Positions 17,371 through 27,042 of a DNA stretch of 64,000 nt are shown one piece after another. This DNA is from Lentzea waywayandensis. GTDB taxonomy: Bacteria > Actinomycetota > Actinomycetes > Mycobacteriales > Pseudonocardiaceae. Each line of letters starts with the position of its first letter. The stretch's first letter is position 1. The notes beneath the pieces were generated by a model. That model made no database searches and was not told the origin of the DNA. It saw nothing but the letters and a program-made list of their open reading frames with translations. Both the position numbers and the translations under genes were made by a program. The DNA lies in contig NZ_FOYL01000005.1 of NCBI RefSeq assembly GCF_900115955.1, forward strand, positions 186,001-250,000, in the 5' to 3' direction.

Positions 17371-18750
17371 ATGGGACGTGGGCTGGGGATCGTGCTCGCC
17401 GTGCAGGCGGTGGTGCTGACCGCGTTGTCGGGCCGCTACGGCTTCCACCGCGACGAGCTCTACTTCATCGCGGCGGGCAAACACCCCGACTGGGGCTACG
17501 TCGACCAGCCCCCGATCACCCCGATCCTCGCCCGCCTGACGACAGAGGCGTTCGGCGAAACGCCGGTCGGCCTCCGCGTGACCGCCACCCTCCTGGCCCT
17601 CGCCATCACGGTGGTGGTCGCCTTGACCGCGAAGGAACTCGGCGGCGGCTCCACGTTCGCGGCCGCCGCCTCGGCGACGTCGACGTTCGTCCTGGCCGTG
17701 AGCCACATGCTCTCCACCGCCACCGTCGACCTGCTGGTCTGGGTGCTCATCGGCTACTTCGCGATCAAACTCCTCAAGACCGGCGACGGCCGCTGGTGGC
17801 TCGCCCTGGGCGCGACCGCCGGCGTGGGCCTGGCCAACAAGTGGTTGCTGCTCTTGTTGCTGGCGGCCATGGCGATCGCACTACTGGCTCTCGGCCCGCG
17901 CAACGTCCTGCGCACCTGGTGGCTGGCAGCAGGCATGGCCCTGTGCGCCGTGATCGCCGCTCCGGTCGTGGTGTGGCAGGCGCTGCACGACTTCCCGTTG
18001 CTCACCGTCGCCCGCGGCATCAGCGAGGACGACGGCACCGAGAACCGAGTCATGTTCGTCCCGATGCAGATCGTGATGCTGTCACCACTCCTGGTCCCGG
18101 TGTGGCTCGTCGGCTTCCGAAACCTGTGGCGCGACAGGACCTTCCGCTCGATCGCACTCGCCTACCCGATCCTCTGCGCGCTGTGCCTCGTCACCGGCGG
18201 CAAGCCCTACTACGCGGTCCCGCTGCTGCTGGTGCTGATGGCGGCGGGCGCACGCCAAGCGCAAGAATGGCTGTTGCGCCGCAAAGCAATCGGCAGCGTC
18301 CTGGTAGCCCTGAGCGTCATCCCGGCGTTGGTGGGTTCGCTACCGATCCTGCCGCCCAGCGCACTGGGCCCGGTCATCGCCATCAACCCGGAACAAGGCG
18401 AACAGGTCGGCTGGCGCGAACTGGCCCTCACCGTCCAGGACGCGTGGTTCGAGAACGACCGCCCCGTCGTCATCACCCGCAACTACGGCCAGGCCGGCAC
18501 GATCGAGGCCTACACCGAAATCCACACCTATTCCGGCCACATGTCCTTCTACGACTGGGGACCTCCACAGCCCACCAGTTCCAAGGTCCTGCTGGTCGGC
18601 TTCAGCCAGCCGCCGTTCGACGACTGCAAGGTCGTAGCCCAGCACCACAACCCCGTGGAGAACGAGGAAGACGGCACGGAGATAAAACTGTGCACGGCCC
18701 CAACGGAACCATGGGACACCTTCTGGCCAAAGCTCCGCCACTACTACTGA
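17371..18750 (+). CDS. GT39/ArnT-like membrane glycosyltransferase
   Basis: 459 aa polytopic membrane protein with about 9-11 helices. The N-terminal periplasmic loop carries the GT-C signature [24 protein letters not shown], with the acidic residues expected to bind a polyprenyl-phosphate sugar donor. The C-terminal extracellular tail (about 350-459) has [11 protein letters not shown], typical of this family in actinomycetes. It likely transfers a sugar to a cell-envelope acceptor. It follows the ThDP gene after 28 bp but a shared function is not evident. A set of hairpins follows the stop. Confidence 0.85.
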   Translation: MGRGLGIVLAVQAVVLTALSGRYGFHRDELYFIAAGKHPDWGYVDQPPITPILARLTTEAFGETPVGLRVTATLLALAITVVVALTAKELGGGSTFAAAASATSTFVLAVSHMLSTATVDLLVWVLIGYFAIKLLKTGDGRWWLALGATAGVGLANKWLLLLLLAAMAIALLALGPRNVLRTWWLAAGMALCAVIAAPVVVWQALHDFPLLTVARGISEDDGTENRVMFVPMQIVMLSPLLVPVWLVGFRNLWRDRTFRSIALAYPILCALCLVTGGKPYYAVPLLLVLMAAGARQAQEWLLRRKAIGSVLVALSVIPALVGSLPILPPSALGPVIAINPEQGEQVGWRELALTVQDAWFENDRPVVITRNYGQAGTIEAYTEIHTYSGHMSFYDWGPPQPTSSKVLLVGFSQPPFDDCKVVAQHHNPVENEEDGTEIKLCTAPTEPWDTFWPKLRHYY

Positions 18751-18772
18751 AACAACACTGACCACTTAGGAC

Positions 18773-18830
18773 GTTGGACGCGTTCCAACACCGACCCCTC
18801 TTCGGCTGAATTCGGCCGAACCTGTTGGAA
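18773..18830 (+). promoter_or_regulatory. Overlapping inverted repeats upstream of the DUF5753 regulator
   Basis: GTTGGA (18773-18778) pairs with TCCAAC (18784-18789). The same TTCCAACA (18783-18790) also pairs with TGTTGGAA (18823-18830), enclosing TTCGGC/GCCGAA (18801-18806, 18815-18820). The middle arm can thus join either hairpin. As DNA, it gives three GTTGGA half-sites upstream of the regulator's ATG at 18861. It may be the GT39 terminator, an autoregulatory operator, or both. Confidence 0.5.
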
Positions 18831-18860
18831 ATACTCGATGTCTGGCTCTAGCTTCATTTC

Positions 18861-19694
18861 ATGCCAAAGAGAGACTCCACGGTACGAGGGCGAGAGTTCG
18901 GCGCGGGCATACGCGCGGCCATCGAAAGCGCGGGCCTGACCGGACGCGGCGCCTCGCACCTCGCCGGCTGGGATCCGGCCAAGCTGTCCGACCTGATGAA
19001 CGGCAAAGGCGGCATCAGCGAGCACGACCTCATCCGCCTGCTGGGCGTCTGCCGAACCCCGCTCGAGGAGTCCGAACACCTGGTGACGATGTTCCGGGAG
19101 GCCGAGCGTTCCGGCTGGCTGCAGGTCCACGGCGAAAGGCAGCCGATTCTGCCTCGCACGCTCAGCGAGCACGAAGCGGTCGCCACCGAAATCATCTGCT
19201 GGAGCATGAACCTCATCCCCGGACCGCTCCAGCTACCGGACTACTTCCGCGCGCTGATCGGGAGCAATCCGAACACACCGCAGACGGAGGCAGACGAACG
19301 CGTCGCAGCTCGGGCCGCTCGCCAACAACAATTGTTCAGGCGCCGCTGCGACATGACGTTCTACATCCACGAGCAGGCTCTGCGCCTACCCGTCGGCGGC
19401 TCCGAGGTCATGTCCGATCAGTTGCACCATGTCATGACCATGGGAATCCGCCAGTACATCACCTATCGGGTCCTGCCGACGTCGCTGGGGGCGCACGCGG
19501 GACTGGCGGGATCGTTCACCTTCATGACGTTCGACAAGCTGGAACCGGTCGTGTTCATCGATGCCGAGAACCACGCTGTCTTCCTGGACGACAAGGACTC
19601 CGCCAAGGCGTACAGGACCATCGTGAGCTCGCTCGACCGAGCCGCGTTGGATGCGGAACAATCGAAGGAGTTGATCGAACGCATGACCTCATGA
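18861..19694 (+). CDS. XRE-family regulator with DUF5753 (Scr1-like)
   Basis: 277 aa. N-terminal helix-turn-helix (about 8-65; AGWDPAKLSDLMNGKGG as recognition region), then the DUF5753 sensor domain (about 85-270; SMNLIPGPLQLPDYFRALIG and RAARQQQLFRR are typical). These proteins are very numerous in Streptomyces and Pseudonocardiaceae and act with a neighbouring DUF397 protein, as in the WhiJ/BldB-type developmental pairs. The DUF397 gene follows directly. Unlike most paralogs the first helix region is slightly degenerate, so the DNA-binding register is uncertain. Confidence 0.9.
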   Translation: MPKRDSTVRGREFGAGIRAAIESAGLTGRGASHLAGWDPAKLSDLMNGKGGISEHDLIRLLGVCRTPLEESEHLVTMFREAERSGWLQVHGERQPILPRTLSEHEAVATEIICWSMNLIPGPLQLPDYFRALIGSNPNTPQTEADERVAARAARQQQLFRRRCDMTFYIHEQALRLPVGGSEVMSDQLHHVMTMGIRQYITYRVLPTSLGAHAGLAGSFTFMTFDKLEPVVFIDAENHAVFLDDKDSAKAYRTIVSSLDRAALDAEQSKELIERMTS

Positions 19695-19707
19695 GGGGGC
19701 ACGTCAG

Positions 19708-19878
19708 ATGACCGCGTGGCGAAAGAGCACCTACAGCGTCAACGGCACGGACTGCGTAGAGGTTGGCCACGGCGTCGGGGTGCGGGACAGCAAGGCTCCG
19801 GCCACCCACCTCGCGATCGGTACAGGTACCTGGACCGCGTTCCTCGCCGCCACGAAGGCTGACAAACTCGCCCGGTGA
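19708..19878 (+). CDS. DUF397 small protein
   Basis: 56 aa. It starts MTAWRKSTYSVNGTDCVEVG and continues VGVRDSKAP, the standard DUF397 pattern (WRKSSYS...CVEVA...VRDSK). It starts 13 bases after the regulator stop. The DUF397 partner of a DUF5753 regulator is thought to modulate it, acting like an antitoxin or co-regulator. Its stop overlaps the GTG of the next gene by 4 bp, so the three genes probably form one transcript. Confidence 0.92.
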   Translation: MTAWRKSTYSVNGTDCVEVGHGVGVRDSKAPATHLAIGTGTWTAFLAATKADKLAR

Positions 19879-20360
19879 CCCGAACCTGGCCCGAGAAGCT
19901 CGCCACTGACGAGGGCGTGCTCGCCTGGGAGTTCCTGGACTTCCTCCGCGAGACCGCCGTGCTCAAGGTCGACGGCCTGACCCGCGACCAGGCCGCGGCG
20001 GCCCCGATCGCCACGTCCCCGAAGCTGACGGCGCTCGGCCTGCTCAAGCACCTCACCGCCGTCGAGCGCTACTGGCTCTGCATCGCGGGCGCGGGCCTCG
20101 ACCTGCCGTCACTGTGGCAGGGCGACCCGGACCCGTCCTGGTACCTCGAAGACGACGACACCCCGGCGGCGCTCATCCAGGCCTACCGCGAGGAATGGGC
20201 GAACGCCGAGGCGCTCAAGAAGCTGGACCCCAACGCCACGGCTGCAGACGGCGAACGAACCGTGCGGTGGATCCTGGCCCACGTGGCGCAGGAAACCGCA
20301 CGCCACGTGGGCCACCTGGACCTGCTCCGCGAACTCGCGGACGGCCAGACCGGCGAGTAG
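19875..20360 (+). CDS. DinB/DUF664-family four-helix protein
   Basis: 161 aa. Predicted four-helix bundle of the DinB/YfiT-like superfamily. A metal-binding His triad is visible: His in LKHLTAVERYW, and two in the last helix of HVAQETARHVGHLDLLREL. Members include thiol-dependent enzymes that use mycothiol or bacillithiol, so an S-transferase or detoxification role is plausible but not shown. GTG start overlaps the DUF397 stop, so it is likely cotranscribed with the regulator pair. Confidence 0.85.
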   Translation: MTRTWPEKLATDEGVLAWEFLDFLRETAVLKVDGLTRDQAAAAPIATSPKLTALGLLKHLTAVERYWLCIAGAGLDLPSLWQGDPDPSWYLEDDDTPAALIQAYREEWANAEALKKLDPNATAADGERTVRWILAHVAQETARHVGHLDLLRELADGQTGE

Positions 20361-20363
20361 AGC

Positions 20364-20486
20364 TCAGTCGGTGCGGGCGCGGCGGGCTCGCCACCAGTCG
20401 CGCAGCTCGATGAACGCGATGCCGGCGAACAACAGCACGTGCCGGCCCACGAACGCCAGCCAGAAGGTGGTCCGCAGCCACAACAC
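20364..20486 (-). CDS. Tiny membrane protein (about 40 aa)
   Basis: The frame encodes one hydrophobic segment (LAFVGRHVLLFAGIAFIEL) followed by a basic tail (RDWWRARRARTD). Start GTG 20486 is chosen because GGAGA lies 8 bases upstream; GTG 20495 would add three residues. It lies downstream of the other small membrane gene and of the RHS gene on the same strand. No family is recognised. It may be real because it combines a ribosome site, a transmembrane pattern and a position in the toxin-like locus. Confidence 0.45.
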   Translation of the reverse strand: MLWLRTTFWLAFVGRHVLLFAGIAFIELRDWWRARRARTD

Positions 20487-20560
20487 CCATCGCACTCTCC
20501 GTTCGCCTTCCCGGGAAGAGTGCTGATCTCACGACAAGGCGTGAAGAACGTCCATGCGGA

Positions 20561-20788
20561 TCACAGCTCCTGCCGATCTTTGCGCCAGTAGTAGAAGCTG
20601 ACTCCCACGCTCAACACCGCACCACCGACGACACCGACGAGGACGAGCACTCCGGCAAGTCCGTCCGGCAACGACCACGGCCAGTCGAAGACCAGGACCG
20701 AAGCCAGGAGGACGACCGCAGGTCCGATCGGGAAGTACAACTCCCTGCGTCCACGCGGTTCGCGGACCAGCCAGCGCAGCAGAGACAT
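20561..20788 (-). CDS. Small two-helix membrane protein
   Basis: 75 aa. Basic N-terminus (MSLLRWLVREPRGRRELYF), two membrane helices (about 19-36 and 44-66) joined by a short WSLPDG turn, and a charged end YYWRKDRQEL. ATG start with GGAG seven bases upstream. It is the first gene after the RHS protein gene on the same strand, but a strong hairpin separates them. No named family. Position makes it a candidate immunity protein for a membrane-acting RHS tip; this is inference only. Confidence 0.6.
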   Translation of the reverse strand: MSLLRWLVREPRGRRELYFPIGPAVVLLASVLVFDWPWSLPDGLAGVLVLVGVVGGAVLSVGVSFYYWRKDRQEL

Positions 20789-20814
20789 CAAGCACTCCAG
20801 GACACTCAAGACGA

Positions 20815-20851
20815 GTACGGGGTGTGGACAGGTTCTGTCCACACCCCGTAC
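20815..20851. terminator. Perfect 16-bp inverted repeat after the RHS gene
   Basis: Arms 20815-20830 and 20836-20851 are perfectly complementary around the loop GGTTC. It starts 18 bases past the RHS stop. It is one of the longest perfect stems in the window and should terminate RHS transcription, making the downstream small genes depend on readthrough or on their own promoter. Confidence 0.85.
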
Positions 20852-20868
20852 AGCTGATCACATCAGGG

Positions 20869-23800
20869 TCAGAACGGGTTCGTCGGCTGAGCGTCCTTCA
20901 TCACGCCACCGACACAACCAGCAACTCCAGCAGCGAGGGGAATGCCCCAACTGCGATTACCGTTCCTCCAGCTTCCGTAAGCCCCGAGTCCACCACCGAA
21001 CAGACCTCCCGGCACGCAATGGAGGACTACCCTTCGCGGGTTCTTGGGGATGTACCTGATGGTCCTCTTGATCGTGTCGCCAACCGCAGACCTTCCGATG
21101 CGCTTGACAACGCTCACCGTCCTCGACCGAAGCCAACTGCCGGCCTGCACCACCGAGCGGCCGGCCGCCTTCATCCCGCCCCAGATCCTGGGAGCCCACT
21201 TGATCCCCCAGGGGATGGCCTTCCGGACAGCGAACCGGGCCATGATGGGCAGACCGACGCGAAGTCCGGCCACCGCGAGGAACAGACACGGCGGACACTT
21301 GCCGTCGATGTCGTTGGCGTTGATGGGATCGCCGTTGACGTAGTCGTAGTCGTTGGCGGACCCTCCTTCGACCGGGTCGACGGCCAGGAACCTGCCGAAC
21401 AGCGGACTGTACGGGCGGGCTCCCATCTGCACGAGCGACAACGCACCGGCGTGCTCGTAAGGACGCTGATGCTGGCCCAGCCAGCCGTAGTCCATCTGAC
21501 CAGGCTGGTTGTCCGGCACGGCATCCGGGTCGACCTTGCCGTCGGTGGCGATCGGCTCACCGAACGGCGAGTAGTGCCGCAGCTGTCCGACCTGGTTGCC
21601 CGCTGCGTCCGTGGTGAGGATGATGTCGCCACGAACAGACGGGTGGTCGTACGACCGCGTGTCGCCGTTGATCGTCAGCAACACGCCGCCGGGCAACGAG
21701 ATCGAGCGGGACAACAGCTTCTTGTCCTCGCCCAGCACGATGTCCGCGGAGTCACCGTCGGCCGTGTGGCCGTACAGCAGGACCTTCTGCTGATCACCCT
21801 GCTCTGCGCCACGACGCACGATCCGGTTCGTCGAGTCGCGCTGGTACGCGACCGCCGCAGGGTCCGCACCGACCGAACGAGCACCGATGTTGCGGTTCTC
21901 CGTGTCCCACGAGAGGTGTGTGGTGGAACCGTTGACCGTGTACTCGGTGGTGTTGCCGCTGTCGTCGTACTTGATGCCGGACACCGCGTTCGCGCCCGTC
22001 GTCGCCAGCAACCGGTCAGCCGCGTCGTAGCAGTAGTTCGTGGTCTGCGTACCCGTGGCCGTCTGGTCGATCAGCTTGACGCGGTTGGTGTTCAGCCCGG
22101 CGTTGCCGACCGTCCCCGCGGGACATCCGTCCGCTGCGGACGAACTGAAGTCGTAGGTGTAGACGTGTCCGTTGACAGCCGCGTTGGTGAGCCTTCCTGC
22201 TGTGTCGTAGACGTAGTTGTGGCCGCCCACACCCGCGTCGAAGCCGTTGAGCGTCTCGTCGACGATCGTGCCACCACGGGTACGCGTCACGGTCGTGGGA
22301 ATCTCGGTTCCGGACTTGGTCTTCCACGTCAGGGACGTGGTCTGACCAGAACCGTCTTTGCCCATCGCCGAAAGCGAGGTGCCATTGGCGTACGCCACAG
22401 ATTTCAGCTCACCGACCGCGTCGTAGGTCGACGTGGCCAGCAAGGCACCGTCGAGCGACGAGGTCAGCAACCTGCCTGCGTCGTCATAGGTGCTGGACAC
22501 CACCTGCGCCGCATTCAGCGGCAGGTTGAACTTCTGCGTCGTTGTGCGGCCCGCACGGTCGTACTTGGTCTCCGTACGTACACCGTGGACGTCGGTGTAC
22601 TCGACCACGCGACCGATCATGTCGGTCTTCGTCGTGATCGTGCCGTTGTGATCCGTCACTGTCGACACGAGCGGATCGCCGTTCACCGCGTAGTTCGTGG
22701 TGACGACGCGCTCACCCGCGGCAGCGTTCGCCGGGTGTTTGACCGACACCGCGCGATCACGGTCGTCGTAGACGGTGCAGGTCCACTTGCCCGCACTCCC
22801 CTGAGCCACCACGCGGCCCGACACGTCGAAGATCTGCTCGTCCTCACGCGCCACACCGGTAGCCGGAGCGGGTGACCTGGTGAGCTTGGACAGCCCGCCC
22901 TGATTGATCGCCTCCACCTCGGGGGTACACGGGTTGTCCCGCGTTTCCCGGTCGCCGTAGTAGGCGAAGGTCGTCTGAGCGCCCGTGGGCGAGGTCTCAG
23001 CGATCTTGCGGAGGTAGCCGGTGCCGCTGGGCTCGTACGTCGTCTTGACCGCCTGGCCCTTCTGCGTGGTGGTCGTGACCAGGCCGTAGGCGGCGTCGAG
23101 CCCGTTCTCGCCGAACTTGCTCGACGAGATCTGAGGCTGCAGGCCGAGCGACTCGCCCTTGGTCGTGGACGTGGTGTGCCCGTACTTCGGCTTCATGTTC
23201 GCCGCGGGCACGACCTGCTGGGTCCCGCCTGGGGTGGTCCAGTGCAGTTCGAGCTGTGCGAGCGACACGAGGTCGTAGTACTCGACGCGGATCTTCTTCG
23301 CCGCGCCCGCCGACGGGCTGTTGACCGTGGCCTCACGCCACTTCGCACCGGTGTCGATCCAGTCGTCGATGACGGTCGCGTCGTCGATCCAGACCCTCAC
23401 GCCGTCGTCGGCCACGACACGGAGCTTGTAGTTGCCCGCTTCCGGGAAGACGATGTCCCCGGTCGCACGGAGCGAAGAACCGTCCGCGGGAATGCCCGCG
23501 ACCGGCGCGTCAGTTCCCCAGTTGCGTGCGAACGTGCCGTCCGCGGCCAGACCGGTCTGGAACACCTTCGGTGCCCCAACCATGTCCTTGTTGTCGTAGA
23601 ACGACACCGCGAGACCGTTGAGACCCTCGTCGAAGGCGGTCTTGGAGTGCGGAACGGTGTCCGCGCACGCCGGCTTGAGCTCCTGACCGTTGAAGCACGA
23701 CGCCGGACCCGGACCGAAGTTGTCGGTCGGGCGGTCCTGCGCGTCGTACAGCGTGGTCGACACGCGGCCGGCCGCGTCCGTCGAGGTCAGCAGCTGATCT

Positions 23801-26800
23801 TTGACGCTCCACGTCTGCGATGTCGTCCTGCCGGTGGCGTCCGTGCTGGACAGCAGGCGGAATGCGTCGTCGTAGACCACCTTGCGCGAGAAACCGATGG
23901 CCGGGTTGAGTCCTGCGATGTCCACAAAGGACGTTTTGGTGCCCGTGTCGTACCGGTAGGAGTGGTAGCCGCGTTCTTCACCGTGCGTGGTGTACGGCTG
24001 GTAGATCGTCCGCGCGATCGGTTTCGTCGCGGTGTGGTCGTAGTAGTGGACGATGTAGTTCGAAGCGTCGGTGTTCCGGTTCGCATGGTCCTGCGAGACC
24101 CAGTCGGCCGCGCGAGGCTCACGCATTCCGTCGAGCAGCCCGTTGGTCGTGACGCTGAACTGGGTCATCTCACGGCCTGGGTCCTCCACCGCCACGAGAT
24201 GCCCGCGGTAGTAGAACAGCTTCGTCTGGGTTCCGTCCCAGTACACGATGCGGCACAGCATCTGCGACGGCGGCAGTCGTTCCGCGTCCGGCGGAGGCGT
24301 CGCACCGCCGTAGCAGTCATCACCCGGACGGTTGTAGTGCAGCCGGTGCGCACGGCCGGAGACCGGATCCTTGATCTCCTTCAGGCGCGAAGGCGAACCG
24401 TCGTAGACGTACTGCAGCGCGGCAGGCTTGCGGGTGTCGACGGCGCTCGCCTGCGACTCCAGCTTGCCCGCGGAGTTGAACGCGTACACGTCGGTGCCGT
24501 AGGTCAGCGTGATGCGGCCCGCCGTGTCCAGCGCCAGGTTGCCGACCTCACCTTCCGGCGGGGTGTAACCACCGGTCGTCTTCTTCGTCCACGTGTGCTT
24601 GGCACCGGACCCGTCGGTCAGCACGACGTTCTGGTCGGTGACCTTCGCCTCCGTGAACGTCGAACCCGTACCGTCGAGATCGGCGGACAGCGTCCAGCCC
24701 TTGGACAACGCGGGCAGGTCCGAGGAGTGCAACCAGTCGGCGGGAACGATCTGCGACGGCACGGTGGTGCCGTCCACCGTGCGCGTGAAGAGGCGCAGGT
24801 ACGCCCAGCCGGTGGCCTCGGCCAGTTCGACCTTGATCGGCACGCGCTGGCCGGCGGTCAGCTTGACGCTGGTCGCGACGCCCCAGTTGACGTCGCTGCA
24901 GCAACCCTGGTCGTAGACCGAGCTGCCGTTGATCCACACCCGAAGCCGGTCGTCGTGCACACCGGCGAACTGGTAGTCGCCGGTCGACGGAGCCTGGAAG
25001 AAGCCTTCCCAGCGCGCCACGAACCAGTCCTTCGGCAACGCGGGCGCGAACGGTGACGTGTCGCCCCAGTCCACGTTCACCTGAGGCTCCGTGCGCACCA
25101 GCACCGGCTCCTGCTGCGGACTGATCTCCCCGTTGTTCGACAGGTCCGGGAAGTACGACGCCCGCAGACCCTTCTGCTCCTGCTGCTGCGAGTTGTAGGT
25201 CATCGACAGACCAGCCTCGCCGCCGACCGTGTTGAACGTCGGCGACTTGATCGAGGTGGTCACGTTGCCGTTGGCCAGGTTGACCGAGATCGGCCCCATG
25301 GTGTCGTCGGGGGCCGGACCCTTGTTGCCGATGCGCTGGTCGACCTTCAGGCGGAACACCGCGCTCGGGATCCTCGACGTGGCACCGCTGACGGCCTTGG
25401 CCTGCCAGGTGTAGGCCACGCCGTCCTGCAGAACACCGGCCGGAACCGTCCACTTCGGAGTGTCCAGACAGCCGGAGTCCACCACGACACCGGACTTCGC
25501 GTCCGCGCCGGTCGCGACGGTGAAGCAGTACCTCACCTGCTCGCCGTCCGGGTCGCTGACGGGGTTGACCTCGAGCGTCGGCGTCGTGTTCGTGATGACG
25601 CTGTGGTCGGCGGGGCCGACCAGTGTCGGAGCGGGCGGCGCCGATCCCGTGTCCACGGTCAGGGTGACGACCGTGTCCTTGTAGGTCCAGGCTCCCGGCT
25701 GTTCCGCGCCCACGATCATGAACGTGGCCATGTGCCGGATGTCCGCGATGTGCTGGAGGAAGCTCACCAGGCTGTCGCCGGTCAGCGAGCCGACCTGGCC
25801 GACGAGACCGGTGGCCAGCAGGCCTCCGAGACCGTTGAAGTCCATCGCCGAGGCGTGGTAGAGCTGCGCCGGCCACGTCTTGTCCGGGCTGAGCGGCCCG
25901 GTCTTCTTCGTCACGTCGACCTTGGCGCCGACGATGCGCTGGCCGTACAACGGCTGGTAGTCGAAGCGGATCGCGCTGCGCCAGTACTTGTCACCGCGGT
26001 CCAGCGAGTTGCCGAACTGCACGCTGCACATCTGGCACCAGTAGCCGTCCGACTTGTACGACTCGGCGTAGGCGACACCGAAGCTGAACGTCGGGTCGAC
26101 GCTGACGGGATAGACCCGCTTCGGGTCCTTCAGCCACGCCTCGTCCACCGCGACCGTGAGCACCCAGTCCTGGCCGGCCTTCTCGACCGTGTAGGTGCCA
26201 CCGGTCTGCGCGGGCGGCGTCTCCTCGGCCTTGCCGGAGGAGTCCCAGGTGACGATCGGCGGCATGACGATCTTCGGGGTGCCCTTGGCGTCACGAAGTT
26301 CGACCGTGCCCTGCTCCGTCACGGTCGGCGTCAGCGCGCCGGTCTTGAGGGTGAACCGCCACTTGCTGGTGGCGGGCACCTTCTTCAACAGGATGGTCTC
26401 CTTGACCGAACCCGCCGTGACCTCGTACTGGAGGTCCGTGTCCGCGGCGACGTCGGTGTACTCCGCCTTGGAGTCCGAGACCTTGACCTGCTTGTCCTTC
26501 GCCGGCTTCTCCGGCGCCAGCGAGACCTTGTTCCCGTCGTACTCGACGGTGATCAGCGCGGCGTCGTCCGCCTTGCCCGCGAGGGTGGGCTTGAGCGGGT
26601 GCTGCCTGGCCTTCACCCGCCTGGTCGGCGTGTCCGCCACCAGAGTCGAGTCGACCGGCTGCCAGGACCCCTTGGCGTCCTTGACGTTCAACGGCTCCGT
26701 GGACTGCTTGATCGTCTTGGTGCCGTCAGGGTTGGTGTACTCGTCGACGAACATCGACCGAGAAGTCACCTTGGACTTCTCCGGGTCGAAACTCGACGAC

Positions 26801-27042
26801 TCGCGCTTGGACAACGGCGTGAAGTCCGCCTTCGGATCCGCTGCCGCCACCGGCGGCGCGGGCACCTCCTGCCCCTTGAGCACCGGCAGCTTCGTCGTGT
26901 CGACGGCCGGAGACTTCGCGGGAGGCGCGGCGAACGCGGGTGCGGACGCCAGACTGATCGTCAGAGAGGTTGCGAGCGCAGCGGCCAGCACCCGTGCGAA
27001 TCTTCGCGCACGAGTGTGCCGCGTCGCTGAGCGACGCGTCAT
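20869..27042 (-). CDS. Giant secreted RHS/YD-repeat protein with two PA14 domains
   Basis: 2057 aa. Signal peptide about 1-38 (ending APAFA). A beta-rich N-terminal region is followed by PA14 domain 1 (about 625-770, GLRASYFPDLSNNG...DDRLRVWINGSS), YD repeats, PA14 domain 2 (about 1140-1270, VVADDGVRVWIDD), and many YD repeats (TYDDAGRLL, VYDTAGRLTN, CYDAADRLL). The RHS-associated core (GRFLAVDPVEGG...YDYVNGDPINANDIDG) ends at residue 1915. The remaining 142 residues (20872-21297) are a unique tip: hydrophobic stretches, a cationic middle (RSRTVSVVKRIGRS) and a Gly-rich end. Such proteins build a shell that can enclose a toxic tip. No nuclease motif is visible in the tip. Confidence 0.93.
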   Translation of the reverse strand: MTRRSATRHTRARRFARVLAAALATSLTISLASAPAFAAPPAKSPAVDTTKLPVLKGQEVPAPPVAAADPKADFTPLSKRESSSFDPEKSKVTSRSMFVDEYTNPDGTKTIKQSTEPLNVKDAKGSWQPVDSTLVADTPTRRVKARQHPLKPTLAGKADDAALITVEYDGNKVSLAPEKPAKDKQVKVSDSKAEYTDVAADTDLQYEVTAGSVKETILLKKVPATSKWRFTLKTGALTPTVTEQGTVELRDAKGTPKIVMPPIVTWDSSGKAEETPPAQTGGTYTVEKAGQDWVLTVAVDEAWLKDPKRVYPVSVDPTFSFGVAYAESYKSDGYWCQMCSVQFGNSLDRGDKYWRSAIRFDYQPLYGQRIVGAKVDVTKKTGPLSPDKTWPAQLYHASAMDFNGLGGLLATGLVGQVGSLTGDSLVSFLQHIADIRHMATFMIVGAEQPGAWTYKDTVVTLTVDTGSAPPAPTLVGPADHSVITNTTPTLEVNPVSDPDGEQVRYCFTVATGADAKSGVVVDSGCLDTPKWTVPAGVLQDGVAYTWQAKAVSGATSRIPSAVFRLKVDQRIGNKGPAPDDTMGPISVNLANGNVTTSIKSPTFNTVGGEAGLSMTYNSQQQEQKGLRASYFPDLSNNGEISPQQEPVLVRTEPQVNVDWGDTSPFAPALPKDWFVARWEGFFQAPSTGDYQFAGVHDDRLRVWINGSSVYDQGCCSDVNWGVATSVKLTAGQRVPIKVELAEATGWAYLRLFTRTVDGTTVPSQIVPADWLHSSDLPALSKGWTLSADLDGTGSTFTEAKVTDQNVVLTDGSGAKHTWTKKTTGGYTPPEGEVGNLALDTAGRITLTYGTDVYAFNSAGKLESQASAVDTRKPAALQYVYDGSPSRLKEIKDPVSGRAHRLHYNRPGDDCYGGATPPPDAERLPPSQMLCRIVYWDGTQTKLFYYRGHLVAVEDPGREMTQFSVTTNGLLDGMREPRAADWVSQDHANRNTDASNYIVHYYDHTATKPIARTIYQPYTTHGEERGYHSYRYDTGTKTSFVDIAGLNPAIGFSRKVVYDDAFRLLSSTDATGRTTSQTWSVKDQLLTSTDAAGRVSTTLYDAQDRPTDNFGPGPASCFNGQELKPACADTVPHSKTAFDEGLNGLAVSFYDNKDMVGAPKVFQTGLAADGTFARNWGTDAPVAGIPADGSSLRATGDIVFPEAGNYKLRVVADDGVRVWIDDATVIDDWIDTGAKWREATVNSPSAGAAKKIRVEYYDLVSLAQLELHWTTPGGTQQVVPAANMKPKYGHTTSTTKGESLGLQPQISSSKFGENGLDAAYGLVTTTTQKGQAVKTTYEPSGTGYLRKIAETSPTGAQTTFAYYGDRETRDNPCTPEVEAINQGGLSKLTRSPAPATGVAREDEQIFDVSGRVVAQGSAGKWTCTVYDDRDRAVSVKHPANAAAGERVVTTNYAVNGDPLVSTVTDHNGTITTKTDMIGRVVEYTDVHGVRTETKYDRAGRTTTQKFNLPLNAAQVVSSTYDDAGRLLTSSLDGALLATSTYDAVGELKSVAYANGTSLSAMGKDGSGQTTSLTWKTKSGTEIPTTVTRTRGGTIVDETLNGFDAGVGGHNYVYDTAGRLTNAAVNGHVYTYDFSSSAADGCPAGTVGNAGLNTNRVKLIDQTATGTQTTNYCYDAADRLLATTGANAVSGIKYDDSGNTTEYTVNGSTTHLSWDTENRNIGARSVGADPAAVAYQRDSTNRIVRRGAEQGDQQKVLLYGHTADGDSADIVLGEDKKLLSRSISLPGGVLLTINGDTRSYDHPSVRGDIILTTDAAGNQVGQLRHYSPFGEPIATDGKVDPDAVPDNQPGQMDYGWLGQHQRPYEHAGALSLVQMGARPYSPLFGRFLAVDPVEGGSANDYDYVNGDPINANDIDGKCPPCLFLAVAGLRVGLPIMARFAVRKAIPWGIKWAPRIWGGMKAAGRSVVQAGSWLRSRTVSVVKRIGRSAVGDTIKRTIRYIPKNPRRVVLHCVPGGLFGGGLGAYGSWRNGNRSWGIPLAAGVAGCVGGVMKDAQPTNPF

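Noticed and set aside
20824-25056. Long plus-strand frames opposite the RHS gene
   Set aside because: Low-complexity Arg/Val-rich translations created by the codon bias of the RHS gene; no ribosome sites or recognisable domains.
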